This document shows positions 17,750-26,429 of a DNA stretch of 33,144 nt, in pieces. The stretch lies in the NCBI GenBank assembly GCA_902561075.1, contig CACEOC010000002.1, positions 75,283-108,426 on the forward strand. Reading direction: 5' to 3'. The translations under genes and the position numbers were made by a program. Below the pieces are notes generated by a model, which did not search any database, had not been told where the DNA came from, and saw only the letters and a list, made by a program, of their open reading frames with translations. The stretch is from an uncultured Pelagibacteraceae bacterium. GTDB lineage: Bacteria; Pseudomonadota; Alphaproteobacteria; Pelagibacterales; Pelagibacteraceae. Every line of letters begins with the position of its first letter. Positions within the stretch are counted from its first letter, which is position 1.

Positions 17750-18021
17750 TGCTCAATACTTTAGAGGAACTGATTAATTTAATAAGAGACAGAAAAAAAA
17801 GCTCTAATGAAGACTCATATACTAAGAAATTATTAGATAACAAAAAACTAAGTGTAGCTAAGGTCAAAGAGGAAATTGGTGAACTCATCGAGGCGGTAGA
17901 GAACAAATCAAATACAGTTCATGAGGCTGCCGATGTGTTATATCATTTAGCGGTATATCTTGAGGCTAATAACATACATATAGAAGATGTTATGGCAGAA
18001 CTGGAAAAACGTAAGAAATAA
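17749..18021 (+). CDS. hisE: Phosphoribosyl-ATP pyrophosphatase
   Basis: Hydrolyses phosphoribosyl-ATP to phosphoribosyl-AMP, the second step of histidine synthesis. The 90-residue all-alpha protein of the MazG-like fold has the metal-binding pattern KVKEEIGELIEAV near 38-50 and HEAADVLYHLAVYL near 58-71. It is a stand-alone HisE with no HisI fused. It ends the his operon; 90 bp follow before the malyl-CoA lyase gene. Confidence 0.95.
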   Translation: MLNTLEELINLIRDRKKSSNEDSYTKKLLDNKKLSVAKVKEEIGELIEAVENKSNTVHEAADVLYHLAVYLEANNIHIEDVMAELEKRKK

Positions 18022-18111
18022 CTTCATTAATTTAATATTATTTGCTACAAATCTATAAAAAAATTAGGTTTATTGCGGATTGCCTGATTAAATAAATCTA
18101 GAAACAAAATT

Positions 18112-19050
18112 ATGAGTCATAAATATTATAAACCCGCAAAATCAAGATTACATAGAAGTGAATTAGCAGTACCTGGATCTGCACCGAAAATGTTTGAGAA
18201 AGCACTTAATTCTGGTGCAGATTATATTTTCTTAGATCTTGAGGATGCAGTTTCACCAAATGACAAAGTAGTTGCAAGAGAAAATACAATCAAAGCCCTG
18301 AAAGAGATCAATTGGAGAGAAAAAGGAAAAACGATTTCAGTAAGAATAAATGGGTTAGATACTCATTATATGTATCGTGATGTAATAGATATTGTAGAAC
18401 AAGTAGGAGATAAAGTAGATACAATACTAATTCCTAAAGCAGGAACAGCAAGTGATGTATATATGGTTGACTGTTTGTTAACCCAGATTGAAGAAAGTAA
18501 AAAAATTAAAAATAAAATTGGTTTAGAGTGCCTGATTGAAACTGCACTAGGAATGTCAAATATAAAAGAAATTGCTACATCAAGTGAAAGATTAGAGGCA
18601 TTACACTTTGGCGTTGCAGATTATGCTGCAAGCTTAAGGGCTAGAACAGTTGTAATAGGTGGGTTAAATCCCGATTATCCAGGAGATCAATGGCATCATG
18701 GTTTATCACAAATGGTTATGACTTGTAGAGCTTATGGTTTAAGAGCAATAGATGGACCATTTGGTGATTTTAACGACCCCGATGGATACATTCTTTCTGC
18801 AAAAAGGGCAGCCGCGATAGGAATAGAGGGTAAATGGGCAATACATCCATCTCAAATCGAATTAGCAAATCAAGTCTTCACTCCACCAGAGGCAGAAGTA
18901 AAAAAAGCAAAAAGAATTATAGATGAACTCGATAAAGCTGCAAAAGAGGGTAAAGGGGCTGCCCAGTTAGATGGAAGAATGATAGATGCTGCGTCAGCTC
19001 GTATGGCTGAAAATATTGTTAATATAGATAAACTTATTCAAAAAAAATAG
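18112..19050 (+). CDS. mcl: HpcH/CitE-family lyase, probable L-malyl-CoA/beta-methylmalyl-CoA lyase
   Basis: Class II aldolase-like enzyme that would cleave malyl-CoA to acetyl-CoA and glyoxylate (or methylmalyl-CoA to propionyl-CoA and glyoxylate), reversibly. Length 312 aa. FLDLEDAVSPNDK (40-52) with metal-binding and CoA residues, SVRINGLDTHYMYRDVVD-like RINGLDTHYMYRD (78-90), CLIETALGM (140-148) with the second metal-binding Glu, and DGPFGDFNDPDGY plus GKWAIHPSQIELAN in the C-terminal half closely follow the Rhodobacter/Methylobacterium malyl-CoA lyase pattern as I know it. The genes for a malate/succinate-CoA ligase follow after 1 bp, which supports malyl-CoA as substrate. A citryl-CoA lyase role is less likely, because citD and citF are absent. 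Confidence 0.88.
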   Translation: MSHKYYKPAKSRLHRSELAVPGSAPKMFEKALNSGADYIFLDLEDAVSPNDKVVARENTIKALKEINWREKGKTISVRINGLDTHYMYRDVIDIVEQVGDKVDTILIPKAGTASDVYMVDCLLTQIEESKKIKNKIGLECLIETALGMSNIKEIATSSERLEALHFGVADYAASLRARTVVIGGLNPDYPGDQWHHGLSQMVMTCRAYGLRAIDGPFGDFNDPDGYILSAKRAAAIGIEGKWAIHPSQIELANQVFTPPEAEVKKAKRIIDELDKAAKEGKGAAQLDGRMIDAASARMAENIVNIDKLIQKK

Positions 19051-19051
19051 A

Positions 19052-20215
19052 ATGGATATCCACGAATACCAAGCAAAAAAATTATTAGCAGATTTTGGAG
19101 TAATTATTCCTAGAGGAGGAATTGCATATAGTCCAGAAAATGCTGAAAATAAAGCTAGAGAAATTGGGGGATCTAAATGGGTTGTAAAAGCACAAATTCA
19201 CTCAGGTGCCAGAGGAAAGGCAGGGGGAATTATATTATGTAATTCACCCTTAGAAGTCGCGCAAGCAACCGATAAGCTATTAGGAAAAAAGTTAGTCACA
19301 AATCAAACAGGACCCCAAGGAAAAATAGTAAATAGAATATATGTAGAGGAAGCCACTGATATTAAAAAAGAATTTTATTTAGGATTAGTTTTTGACAGAA
19401 GTTCAGAAAGTATAATGGTTGTAGCATCCACAGAGGGCGGTATGAGTGTTGAAGAAATTTCAAAAGAAAAACCTGAAAGCATTATAAGATCTAAAATAGA
19501 AGTAGCTGTAGGAATGCAAAAATTTCAAGCGAGAGAGATAGCGTTTGGTCTGGGGGTTGCACCTGAATTAATTAATAGAACAGCCGAGACTATCATTGGT
19601 TGTTACAGAGCATTTAGTGAGTTAGATGCAACTATGGTTGAAATTAACCCTCTAGCTGTTTCAGGACAAGGTCAAATACTAGCCTTGGATTGTAAAATGA
19701 GTTTTGACAATAATGCTCTATTTAGAAGGAACCAAATATCTGAATTAAGAGATAAAACACAAGAAAATCCTAGCGAGGTTTATGCATCTGATAGAGGTTT
19801 AAATTATGTAAGCTTAGACGGAAATATTGGAAACATAATTAATGGAGCAGGATTAGCAATGGCGTCAATGGATATGATTAAATTAGCTGGTGGTGAACCT
19901 GCAAATTTTCTTGACGTAGGGGGTGGAGCAACTCCTGAAAAAATTGTTAAAGCGTTTAAACTAATTTCAATGGATGAAAAAGTAAAAGTTATTTTGGTAA
20001 ATATTTTTGCTGGGATAAATAGGTGTGATTGGGTAGCAGAGGGTATAGTTCAGGCATTAGAAAAAATTGAAATTAATGTTCCACTCGTAATAAGACTTGC
20101 AGGAACAAACGTCGATAAAGGGAATAAAATTTTAAGAGAGAGTAAAATAAAATATATTGAAGCAAACTCTTTAGAAGATGCAGCAAACAAAGCTGTTAAA
20201 ACATTAAAAGGATAA
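19052..20215 (+). CDS. mtkA: Malate-CoA ligase (malate thiokinase) beta subunit, or succinyl-CoA ligase beta
   Basis: ATP-grasp subunit of an acyl-CoA ligase, 387 aa. MDIHEYQAKKLLADFGV at the N-terminus, KAQIHSGARGKAGGI (about 46-60), EINPLAVSGQGQ, and near the C-terminus FLDVGGGATPEKI, NIFAGINRCDWVAEGI and RLAGTNV are visible. The wording NRCDWVAEG and the pairing with malyl-CoA lyase fit malate thiokinase MtkA/SmtA; dedicated SucC typically has a different sequence around this point. With the next gene it would form malyl-CoA from malate, CoA and ATP. Succinate activity cannot be excluded, so the substrate call is partly contextual. Confidence 0.85.
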   Translation: MDIHEYQAKKLLADFGVIIPRGGIAYSPENAENKAREIGGSKWVVKAQIHSGARGKAGGIILCNSPLEVAQATDKLLGKKLVTNQTGPQGKIVNRIYVEEATDIKKEFYLGLVFDRSSESIMVVASTEGGMSVEEISKEKPESIIRSKIEVAVGMQKFQAREIAFGLGVAPELINRTAETIIGCYRAFSELDATMVEINPLAVSGQGQILALDCKMSFDNNALFRRNQISELRDKTQENPSEVYASDRGLNYVSLDGNIGNIINGAGLAMASMDMIKLAGGEPANFLDVGGGATPEKIVKAFKLISMDEKVKVILVNIFAGINRCDWVAEGIVQALEKIEINVPLVIRLAGTNVDKGNKILRESKIKYIEANSLEDAANKAVKTLKG

Positions 20216-20216
20216 G

Positions 20217-21101
20217 ATGGCTGTTATAATAAATAAAGATACTAAAATAATTATTCAAGGTTTTACAGGAAAGATGGGAACTTTCCACGCCGAAGAAATG
20301 ATTAAGTACGGATCAAATGTAGTTGGAGGTGTTACACCTGGTAAAGGCGGGACGAAACACCTTAATCTTCCAGTTTTTAATACAGTTAAAGAGGCTGTAG
20401 AAAATACCGGGGCAAGTGCATCCATATTATTTGTTCCTCCTGCATTTGCAGCAGACTCTGCTATGGAAGCAGCTGATGCTGGTATTAGAACCTGTGTTGC
20501 CATAGTTGATGGAATACCTTCACATGACATGATTAGAATTAAAAGATATATGAGAAGATATTCTAAATCTGAAAAGATGAGTTTAGTAGGTCCTAACTGT
20601 GCTGGAATAATAAGTCCTGGAAAATCAATGCTTGGAATTATGCCAGGACATATTTATAAAGAAGGACGTGTTGGAATAATTAGTAGGTCAGGAACATTAG
20701 GATATGAAGCAGCTCAACAACTTAAAGATTTAAATATTGGTATTTCAACAAGCGTGGGTATAGGCGGTGATCCAATTAATGGAAGTTCGTTTAAAGATAT
20801 TATAGGGAAATTTGAAGAAGATGATGAAACAGATGCAATACTTATGATTGGTGAAATTGGTGGACCACAAGAAGTTGCAGCTGGTCAATTTGCAAAAGAT
20901 AATATGAAAAAACCTGTAATCGCCTATATTGCTGGTCTTACAGCGCCAAAAGGAAGAGTTATGGGGCACGCTGGTGCTATCGTTTCAGCCTACGGGGAGA
21001 GTGCAGTTGAAAAAGTAGAAATATTAAGGGAATTTGGTGTTACAATATCAAAAAATCCCTCAGTAATGGGAGAAACTGTTAAAGAAGTTTTATCTAAATA
21101 A
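20217..21101 (+). CDS. mtkB: Malate-CoA ligase (malate thiokinase) alpha subunit, or succinyl-CoA ligase alpha
   Basis: CoA-binding and phospho-histidine subunit, 294 aa. IIQGFTGKMGTFHAEEMIKYG near the N-terminus (in part), GGVTPGKGG (37-45), LVGPNCAGIISPGKSMLGIMPGHIYKEGRVGI (in part) and SRSGTLGYEA make the CoA site; MGHAGAIVS carries the phosphorylated His251. The PGKSMLGIMPGHIYK wording agrees with MtkB of serine-cycle bacteria. It is 1 bp downstream of the beta subunit. Together with malyl-CoA lyase the three genes can convert malate to acetyl-CoA plus glyoxylate at the cost of one ATP, or run in the opposite direction. Confidence 0.87.
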   Translation: MAVIINKDTKIIIQGFTGKMGTFHAEEMIKYGSNVVGGVTPGKGGTKHLNLPVFNTVKEAVENTGASASILFVPPAFAADSAMEAADAGIRTCVAIVDGIPSHDMIRIKRYMRRYSKSEKMSLVGPNCAGIISPGKSMLGIMPGHIYKEGRVGIISRSGTLGYEAAQQLKDLNIGISTSVGIGGDPINGSSFKDIIGKFEEDDETDAILMIGEIGGPQEVAAGQFAKDNMKKPVIAYIAGLTAPKGRVMGHAGAIVSAYGESAVEKVEILREFGVTISKNPSVMGETVKEVLSK

Positions 21102-21120
21102 TTTTTTTATAAATTAATTT

Positions 21121-21492
21121 ATGAGCTACGATAATAATAACATTTTTGCAAAAATTCTAAGAGGAGAAGTCCCTTGCGATAAAATTTATGAAGATGAATA
21201 TGTTTTGTCTTTTTACGATGTTAATCCCCAAAAAAAAATACATGCTCTAGTAATACCAAAAGGAAAATATTCGAATTTGGACGATTTTAACGAAAATGCC
21301 TCAGAAAAAGAAATTTTAGGATTTTTTAGAGGAGTAACTTTAGTTGCAAAAAAACTTGGAATATCTATAAATAATGGAAATGGATACAGAACATTATCCA
21401 ATATAGGTTCCGATGGAGGACAGGAAGTCCCACATTTACACTTTCATATATTTGGGGGCGAAAAAATCGGAAAAATGGTAAAAAATGATTGA
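21121..21492 (+). CDS. HIT-family purine nucleoside phosphoramidase (HinT-like)
   Basis: Histidine-triad hydrolase of AMP-lysine-type phosphoramidates. Length 123 aa. NIFAKILRGEVPCDKIYEDE at the N-terminus, ALVIPKGKYSNLDD in the middle and the triad HLHFH at 105-109 followed by IFGG are diagnostic. It starts 19 bp after mtkB and overlaps the following acetyltransferase by 8 bp. Biological target not evident. Confidence 0.93.
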   Translation: MSYDNNNIFAKILRGEVPCDKIYEDEYVLSFYDVNPQKKIHALVIPKGKYSNLDDFNENASEKEILGFFRGVTLVAKKLGISINNGNGYRTLSNIGSDGGQEVPHLHFHIFGGEKIGKMVKND

Positions 21493-21991
21493 AATATCAA
21501 GACAATACTTAGAAATTAAAAATATAAAACAATTAAAGGACACTAATTATTCCGGAGAAGAGTGTAACATAGTTCACATTAAAAAACCTGATTTTCAATT
21601 AAATAAATTTTTATACAAACAAATAGGCAAAGATCATCGATGGATAGATAGGCTATCTTGGAGTGACCAAGCATGGCAAAATTACTTAAATGATAAAGAT
21701 GTTGAAACATACGTCTTAGAGGTAAAAAATGAAGTTGCAGGATACTTTGAAAAAATTTTCCACCCCGAAACTAATGATGTTGAGATAGCTTATTTTGGAG
21801 TTCTAAAAGATTATAGAGAAAAAAATTATGGTGGATATTTGCTTTCAAACGCTATTAAAATATCTTTTAAAAAAGATATAAATAGAGTTTGGGTACATAC
21901 ATGTACTCTAGATCATAAGAATGCTCTTAAAAATTATTTAGCTCGAGGTATGAAAATTTTCAAAGAAGAGAAAATAAATATATCTGCTTAA
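21485..21991 (+). CDS. GNAT-family N-acetyltransferase
   Basis: Acyl-CoA-dependent acetyltransferase fold of 168 aa. The acetyl-CoA loop reads DYREKNYGGYLLSNAI near 113-128 (a variant of R/Q-x-x-G-x-G/A), preceded by the strand VEIAYFGVL; VWVHTCTLDHKNALKNYLARGMKIFKEE near the end is the usual strand-helix-strand with the 'N-x-x-A-x-x-x-Y-x-x-x-G' pattern. Substrate unknown. It overlaps the HIT gene upstream and converges on lolA with a single base between stop codons. Confidence 0.82.
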   Translation: MIEISRQYLEIKNIKQLKDTNYSGEECNIVHIKKPDFQLNKFLYKQIGKDHRWIDRLSWSDQAWQNYLNDKDVETYVLEVKNEVAGYFEKIFHPETNDVEIAYFGVLKDYREKNYGGYLLSNAIKISFKKDINRVWVHTCTLDHKNALKNYLARGMKIFKEEKINISA

Positions 21992-21992
21992 T

Positions 21993-22544
21993 TTATAATT
22001 TTGGTAAATTAAAAATTTTGTTATCTATTTTTTTATTTATTTCAACGTCGTAAATATAAGTTACAGTCAAATTTTGATAAATATCTTCTGTTTGCCAACC
22101 AATTAAATTTAAATTTTCTTTACCAAAAAATATATTAATTTCTTGTCCTTTTTCATTCAAGGACAACATAAAATATTTATCATTAACATCTTTTAATTTT
22201 AAATTTATAATTTGATTTAAAATTAGTTCTTTATTTAGAAGGATTGATAGAGGTGTACTTTCTAGATTATATCTAAAATATTGGTTATTTTTATCACTCC
22301 TAATAACTAAGGATTTACCATTTGAAACTACAATTTTGTTAAAACGAGTTTCATACTTACAATAAATTTTGCCCGGATAATTTATTATACATTCTCCTTT
22401 TTCATCTTTGCCATTTAAAGTTTGATTAAATTTAAAGCCTAGAGTTTTAACTTCTGATATTTTTTTATGAAGCTCTTTTTCTGAAGAGGCGAATGAATTT
22501 GAAAACAAAAATGTAATAAATAATATATAAAAAAAAATTTTCAT
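21993..22544 (-). CDS. lolA: Outer-membrane lipoprotein carrier protein LolA
   Basis: Periplasmic chaperone carrying lipoproteins from the LolCDE complex to the outer membrane. The 183-residue precursor has a clear signal peptide (MKIFFYILFITFLFSNSFAS, cleavage probably after about residue 19-20). The mature part shows NQTLNGKDEKGECIINYPGKIYCKYE (in part), KIVVSNGKSLVIRSDKNNQYFRY and TPLSILLNKELI, matching the half-barrel fold of LolA. Its ATG overlaps the end of ftsK (4 bp); the ftsK-lolA pair is common in alphaproteobacteria. Confidence 0.9.
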   Translation of the reverse strand: MKIFFYILFITFLFSNSFASSEKELHKKISEVKTLGFKFNQTLNGKDEKGECIINYPGKIYCKYETRFNKIVVSNGKSLVIRSDKNNQYFRYNLESTPLSILLNKELILNQIINLKLKDVNDKYFMLSLNEKGQEINIFFGKENLNLIGWQTEDIYQNLTVTYIYDVEINKKIDNKIFNLPKL

Positions 22545-24655
22545 TTTAAAACTTCTCTTTTTCCAACATGGTTAGCTTTACTTACCTCTCCATTTTCCTC
22601 CATCATATCTATAATTCTTGCAGCTCTATTATATCCAATTTGTAATTTTCTTTGTAAAAAAGACGTAGAGGCTTTTCCTTCAATTCTTATCATTTTTAGA
22701 GCACTTTCATAAAGCTCATCTTTATCATTACTTTCACTACCCTTTTCTGAGATATCTTGGTGCTCAGATAAATTTAAAATTTCATCTACATAGTCAGGCT
22801 CTGCTTGAGATCTTATAAAATTATTAACTTTATCAATTTCTTGGTCGGAAACAAAAGGGGCATGAATTCTTACAATTCTATTCGCAGATGACATGTACAA
22901 CATGTCTCCCTTTCCTAAAAGCTGTTCAGCACCTTGCTCTCCGAGTATAGTTCTACTATCTATTTTAGAGCTAACTTGAAAAGAAATTCTTGTGGGAAAA
23001 TTCGCCTTTATAGTCCCTGTAATTACATCTACACTTGGTCTTTGTGTTGCCATTATAATGTGAATCCCCGAAGCCCTAGCCATTTGAGATAATTTTTGAA
23101 TATAACTTTCAATTTCTTTACCAGCTACAAGCATTAAATCAGACATTTCGTCAACTATTACAACTATATAAGGCATAGGCTGTTTATGTTTCAAATTGTA
23201 TCCATCAATATTACGAACCCCTTCTCTAGTCATTAATTTGTATCTATTTTCCATTTCTTTAACTACCCATCCCAAAACTGATGTAGCTTTTTTTGGTTCT
23301 GTAATAACAGGACATAATAAATGTGGTATTCCCTCATATGTTGAGAGCTCTAACATTTTTGGATCAATTAGAATAAATTTACATCTATTTGGGTTGTGTT
23401 TAAATATAAGAGACAAAATTATAGTATTTATACAAACTGACTTTCCTGAACCTGTGGTTCCTGCGATTAAAAGATGAGGCATCGAGCTTAAATCTCCTAC
23501 AATAGGTACACCAGATATACTTTTACCAAGAGAAATAGGCAATTTATTATCCTTTCTAGAAAAATTTGTATTAGAAATAATTTCACTTAAATAAACATTT
23601 TCCCTAATCTCATTTGGAAGCTCTATACCAACAGTATTACTTCCTGGAATAGTAGAAATTCTAGCTGACTCTGAACTAGTATTTCTAGCTATATCCTCTG
23701 AAAGATTTATAATTTTAGAGACTTTTACACCAGCAGCTGGTTCAAATTCATTTAAAGTTACAACAGGTCCATGATTTATTTTTTTTATTTTTCCTTGAAC
23801 TCCGAAATCAAGCAATATTTTCTCTAAGAATTCTGCATTTACTTTATTATCTATAATATCTTTTTTCTCACCATGTTGCGCCTTATTTAAGATGTTTACT
23901 TTTGGTAAAATATAATAGCTCGTTTTGTTTCTATCTAATTTTTTATTAAATGGTAAATCTACTTGCGTTCTATTTTCTACTACATCATCAACTTTTTGTT
24001 CCTCTAATATAATGTTGTTTTCATTTAGGTTTCTATTTTTAACGAAATTTTTATTTACAAATACTGATTTAAAAAATGAAATAAAATTTTTTATTTTTAT
24101 TTTAGTTGATAAAAAAAAGAGCAAAGATACAGAAACTATTAGTACGTAATATCCTATTTCTGCATTAACAATAACAATTTTTGCCAAGAAAGTATTACTT
24201 AGATATTTACCTATAAATCCACCATTTCCATTTATGATTAACCAAAATGATTTATCATAAAAAAAAGTTAAAAAAAACGATCCTAAACTCAAGTATAAAA
24301 CTGTATAAAACAAACTTTCCACAACAAAACTAATTTTTTTATTCCTAAAGATAAAAAATCCATTAAATAGAATTGTAAGAGAAAATAAAAAAGACATTAA
24401 CCCGAAAGACTGAAACAAAAAATCTGAAATTATACTGCCATTTTTACCCATTAGATTGTGAACGCTTGAAATGTCTTTAAATATTAGATTAGGGTCCCCT
24501 GGCGAATATGAAACTAACGATATCAAAATATACAACGACAAGACCACTAAAAGTGCGCCAAATACCTCGAATAGTCTCCTAATGGCAAAATTTATAGATT
24601 TATTTAAATAATTTTTAATTTCCATAATTGATTCTGATTTGTCACTTTGTATCAT
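22541..24655 (-). CDS. ftsK: DNA translocase FtsK
   Basis: Septal DNA pump that aligns the terminus and activates XerCD. Length 704 aa, with a short linker. Four hydrophobic segments lie in the first 185 residues (about 31-50, 80-102, 110-132, 160-182). The motor has Walker A GTTGSGKS (399-406), IDPKMLELSTYEGIPHLLCPV (in part), Walker B VVIVDEMSDLM with Asp502-Glu503, and ATQRPSVDVITG. The C-terminal gamma winged helix (about 630-704) contains EGKASTSFLQRKLQIGYNRA (in part), which would read KOPS. Divergent from the UbiH-type gene with only 31 bp between. Confidence 0.97.
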   Translation of the reverse strand: MIQSDKSESIMEIKNYLNKSINFAIRRLFEVFGALLVVLSLYILISLVSYSPGDPNLIFKDISSVHNLMGKNGSIISDFLFQSFGLMSFLFSLTILFNGFFIFRNKKISFVVESLFYTVLYLSLGSFFLTFFYDKSFWLIINGNGGFIGKYLSNTFLAKIVIVNAEIGYYVLIVSVSLLFFLSTKIKIKNFISFFKSVFVNKNFVKNRNLNENNIILEEQKVDDVVENRTQVDLPFNKKLDRNKTSYYILPKVNILNKAQHGEKKDIIDNKVNAEFLEKILLDFGVQGKIKKINHGPVVTLNEFEPAAGVKVSKIINLSEDIARNTSSESARISTIPGSNTVGIELPNEIRENVYLSEIISNTNFSRKDNKLPISLGKSISGVPIVGDLSSMPHLLIAGTTGSGKSVCINTIILSLIFKHNPNRCKFILIDPKMLELSTYEGIPHLLCPVITEPKKATSVLGWVVKEMENRYKLMTREGVRNIDGYNLKHKQPMPYIVVIVDEMSDLMLVAGKEIESYIQKLSQMARASGIHIIMATQRPSVDVITGTIKANFPTRISFQVSSKIDSRTILGEQGAEQLLGKGDMLYMSSANRIVRIHAPFVSDQEIDKVNNFIRSQAEPDYVDEILNLSEHQDISEKGSESNDKDELYESALKMIRIEGKASTSFLQRKLQIGYNRAARIIDMMEENGEVSKANHVGKREVLK

Positions 24656-24686
24656 CTAATTAAAATTGATAAAATTAATAAAATTT

Positions 24687-25772
24687 ATGAAAATTTGTAT
24701 AATTGGAAGTGGATTAACCTCACTAATCTTAGCAAAAAACCTTATAAAAAAAAATTTATATGTAGATATTATTTATGAAAATTATCAGAAAGAGCCTACA
24801 TCTGCTCGTACAATTGGTATAACTAATCAAAATTTCCAATTTCTTGAAAATTTATTCCCAAATCTTAAAAGTAGATCATTTTCAATTAAGGAAATTCAAA
24901 TTTTTAATCATAATGATTTAGACTCTGCCTTATTAAAATTTAGATCAAATAAAATAAATCAAATGTACATGTTTAAATACTACGAAATATATAATTATAT
25001 AATAAATGAAGTTAAAAATCTTAAAAAATTAAAGAAAATAAAAAAAAATTTAAAAATTTTGGATTTAAATTATCTTTCGAACAAATATGATTTAATTATT
25101 GATACAAATTTACAAAATAAATTTTCTAAAAAATACTTTTATAAAAAAATAAAAAAAGATTACTTTAGCAAAGCATATGTTACAATATTGTATCATGATA
25201 AAATTGATAATTCTGTTGCGAGACAAATTTTTACTAAAAAAGGACCGATAGCTTTCTTGCCTATATCAAATGATAGTACATCTATTGTAATTTCACATAA
25301 AAAATCCATAGGAGACCTCGATAAAAGTTATATAGAAAAACTTATTACAAAATATAACAAATTTTATAACAATTTAAAATTTTCAAATATTCAAAGTTTC
25401 GATTTAAAGTTTTCACTACTTAAATCATATTACTCTAAAAATATATTAGCTTTCGGAGACAAGCTACATCAAATACATCCTTTAGCAGGTCAGGGTTTTA
25501 ATATGAATATTAGAGATATTAAATATTTATCAAAAGAAATTGACCAAAAAATTAGTTTAGGTCTATTAATTGATAATACTATACTTGAAGAATTTGAAAA
25601 TAGAAGAAAATCAAATAATGCAGTATTTGCAGGAACAATAGATTTTATATACGAATTTTTTCAAGTAGAGAGTAGGGCTCCAAAATTTTTATCTAAAAAA
25701 TTATTTAATCTTTTAAATAATTCAAAACTATTATCTAGATATAGTTCAATTATAGCTGACAAAGGTATTTAG
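24687..25772 (+). CDS. UbiH/UbiF/Coq6-family FAD-dependent monooxygenase
   Basis: Probable ring hydroxylase of ubiquinone synthesis. The N-terminal FAD loop is CIIGSGLTSLILAKNL (4-19), and the second FAD motif is LAFGDKLHQIHPLAGQGFNMNIRD near 254-277 (in part), which is the GD-x-x-H-x-x-HP-x-x-GQG pattern specific to UbiH/COQ6-type enzymes. At 361 aa it is a little shorter than the usual 380-400. The middle (about 85-150) is extremely Lys/Asn rich and degenerate. I use the ATG at 24687; a TTG at 24666 would add seven residues before the FAD motif. Which ring position it hydroxylates is unknown. Confidence 0.85.
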   Translation: MKICIIGSGLTSLILAKNLIKKNLYVDIIYENYQKEPTSARTIGITNQNFQFLENLFPNLKSRSFSIKEIQIFNHNDLDSALLKFRSNKINQMYMFKYYEIYNYIINEVKNLKKLKKIKKNLKILDLNYLSNKYDLIIDTNLQNKFSKKYFYKKIKKDYFSKAYVTILYHDKIDNSVARQIFTKKGPIAFLPISNDSTSIVISHKKSIGDLDKSYIEKLITKYNKFYNNLKFSNIQSFDLKFSLLKSYYSKNILAFGDKLHQIHPLAGQGFNMNIRDIKYLSKEIDQKISLGLLIDNTILEEFENRRKSNNAVFAGTIDFIYEFFQVESRAPKFLSKKLFNLLNNSKLLSRYSSIIADKGI

Positions 25773-25773
25773 A

Positions 25774-26415
25774 TCATTGAACAGTTGTATTGCTAAAATC
25801 ATCTAAAATATATGTTCTCAATATTTCCTCTAACTTTTTTCTTCTACTATTGACATCTTTACTTTCTAAAAGCATCTGCTTTTCCTCTAAGGAAAACGGT
25901 GAAGCCATTGATAGAGTATTTATTGTCTGGTCTAAACTTTGATTTTCTAAATCTTTCCAGTTAATACTATATCCTTGTCTTTGAAATAATTTTTTTAAAT
26001 TAACAAAAATAAGTTCTAAATCTGAAAACTTAATATCTTCTTTGATTAAGTTTAAATCATTATGAAATTCTTTAAAATCGACTTTAACACTCCTGTAAAG
26101 TTTTTTATCAATTACTTCATCTAGTATTCTAAACCGCGAAACTCCATTTAAGACAATCAGATACCTGCCATCCTCAGTTTCATTATAACTAGTAATTTTG
26201 CCAGTACAACCTACCTCGAATAATTCTGGTTTATCTGGTTCACCAGTTTTTTTTGGCTGCACCATACCGATTATTTTATTATTTTTCATCGCATCATCTA
26301 CCATCTGAATATATCTTGGCTCAAATATATTAAGTGGAACATTTGTATTTGGAAATATTATAAAGTTAGATAATGGGAAAATTGGAATTATATTTGGTAA
26401 TTTTTCGTCTTGCAT
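25774..26415 (-). CDS. LON-substrate-binding-domain protein
   Basis: The 213-residue protein consists of the N-terminal (PUA-like plus helical) domain of Lon protease, without ATPase or peptidase domains. IIPIFPLSNFIIFPNTNVPLNIFEPRYIQMV (in part) at 9-40 is the family hallmark; GCTGKITSYNETEDGRYLIVLNGVSRFRI (in part) follows near 69-98. Such stand-alone proteins are widespread in alphaproteobacteria; a role in substrate recognition is assumed, not shown. It lies 14 bp downstream of a sulfotransferase gene and converges on the UbiH-type gene with one base between stops. Confidence 0.9.
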   Translation of the reverse strand: MQDEKLPNIIPIFPLSNFIIFPNTNVPLNIFEPRYIQMVDDAMKNNKIIGMVQPKKTGEPDKPELFEVGCTGKITSYNETEDGRYLIVLNGVSRFRILDEVIDKKLYRSVKVDFKEFHNDLNLIKEDIKFSDLELIFVNLKKLFQRQGYSINWKDLENQSLDQTINTLSMASPFSLEEKQMLLESKDVNSRRKKLEEILRTYILDDFSNTTVQ

Positions 26416-26429
26416 ACAAATATTATATA

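Noticed and set aside
18022..18111. Possible riboswitch between hisE and the malyl-CoA lyase gene
   Set aside because: Only 90 bp, A+T rich, with no stable paired elements or known aptamer core that I can recognise.
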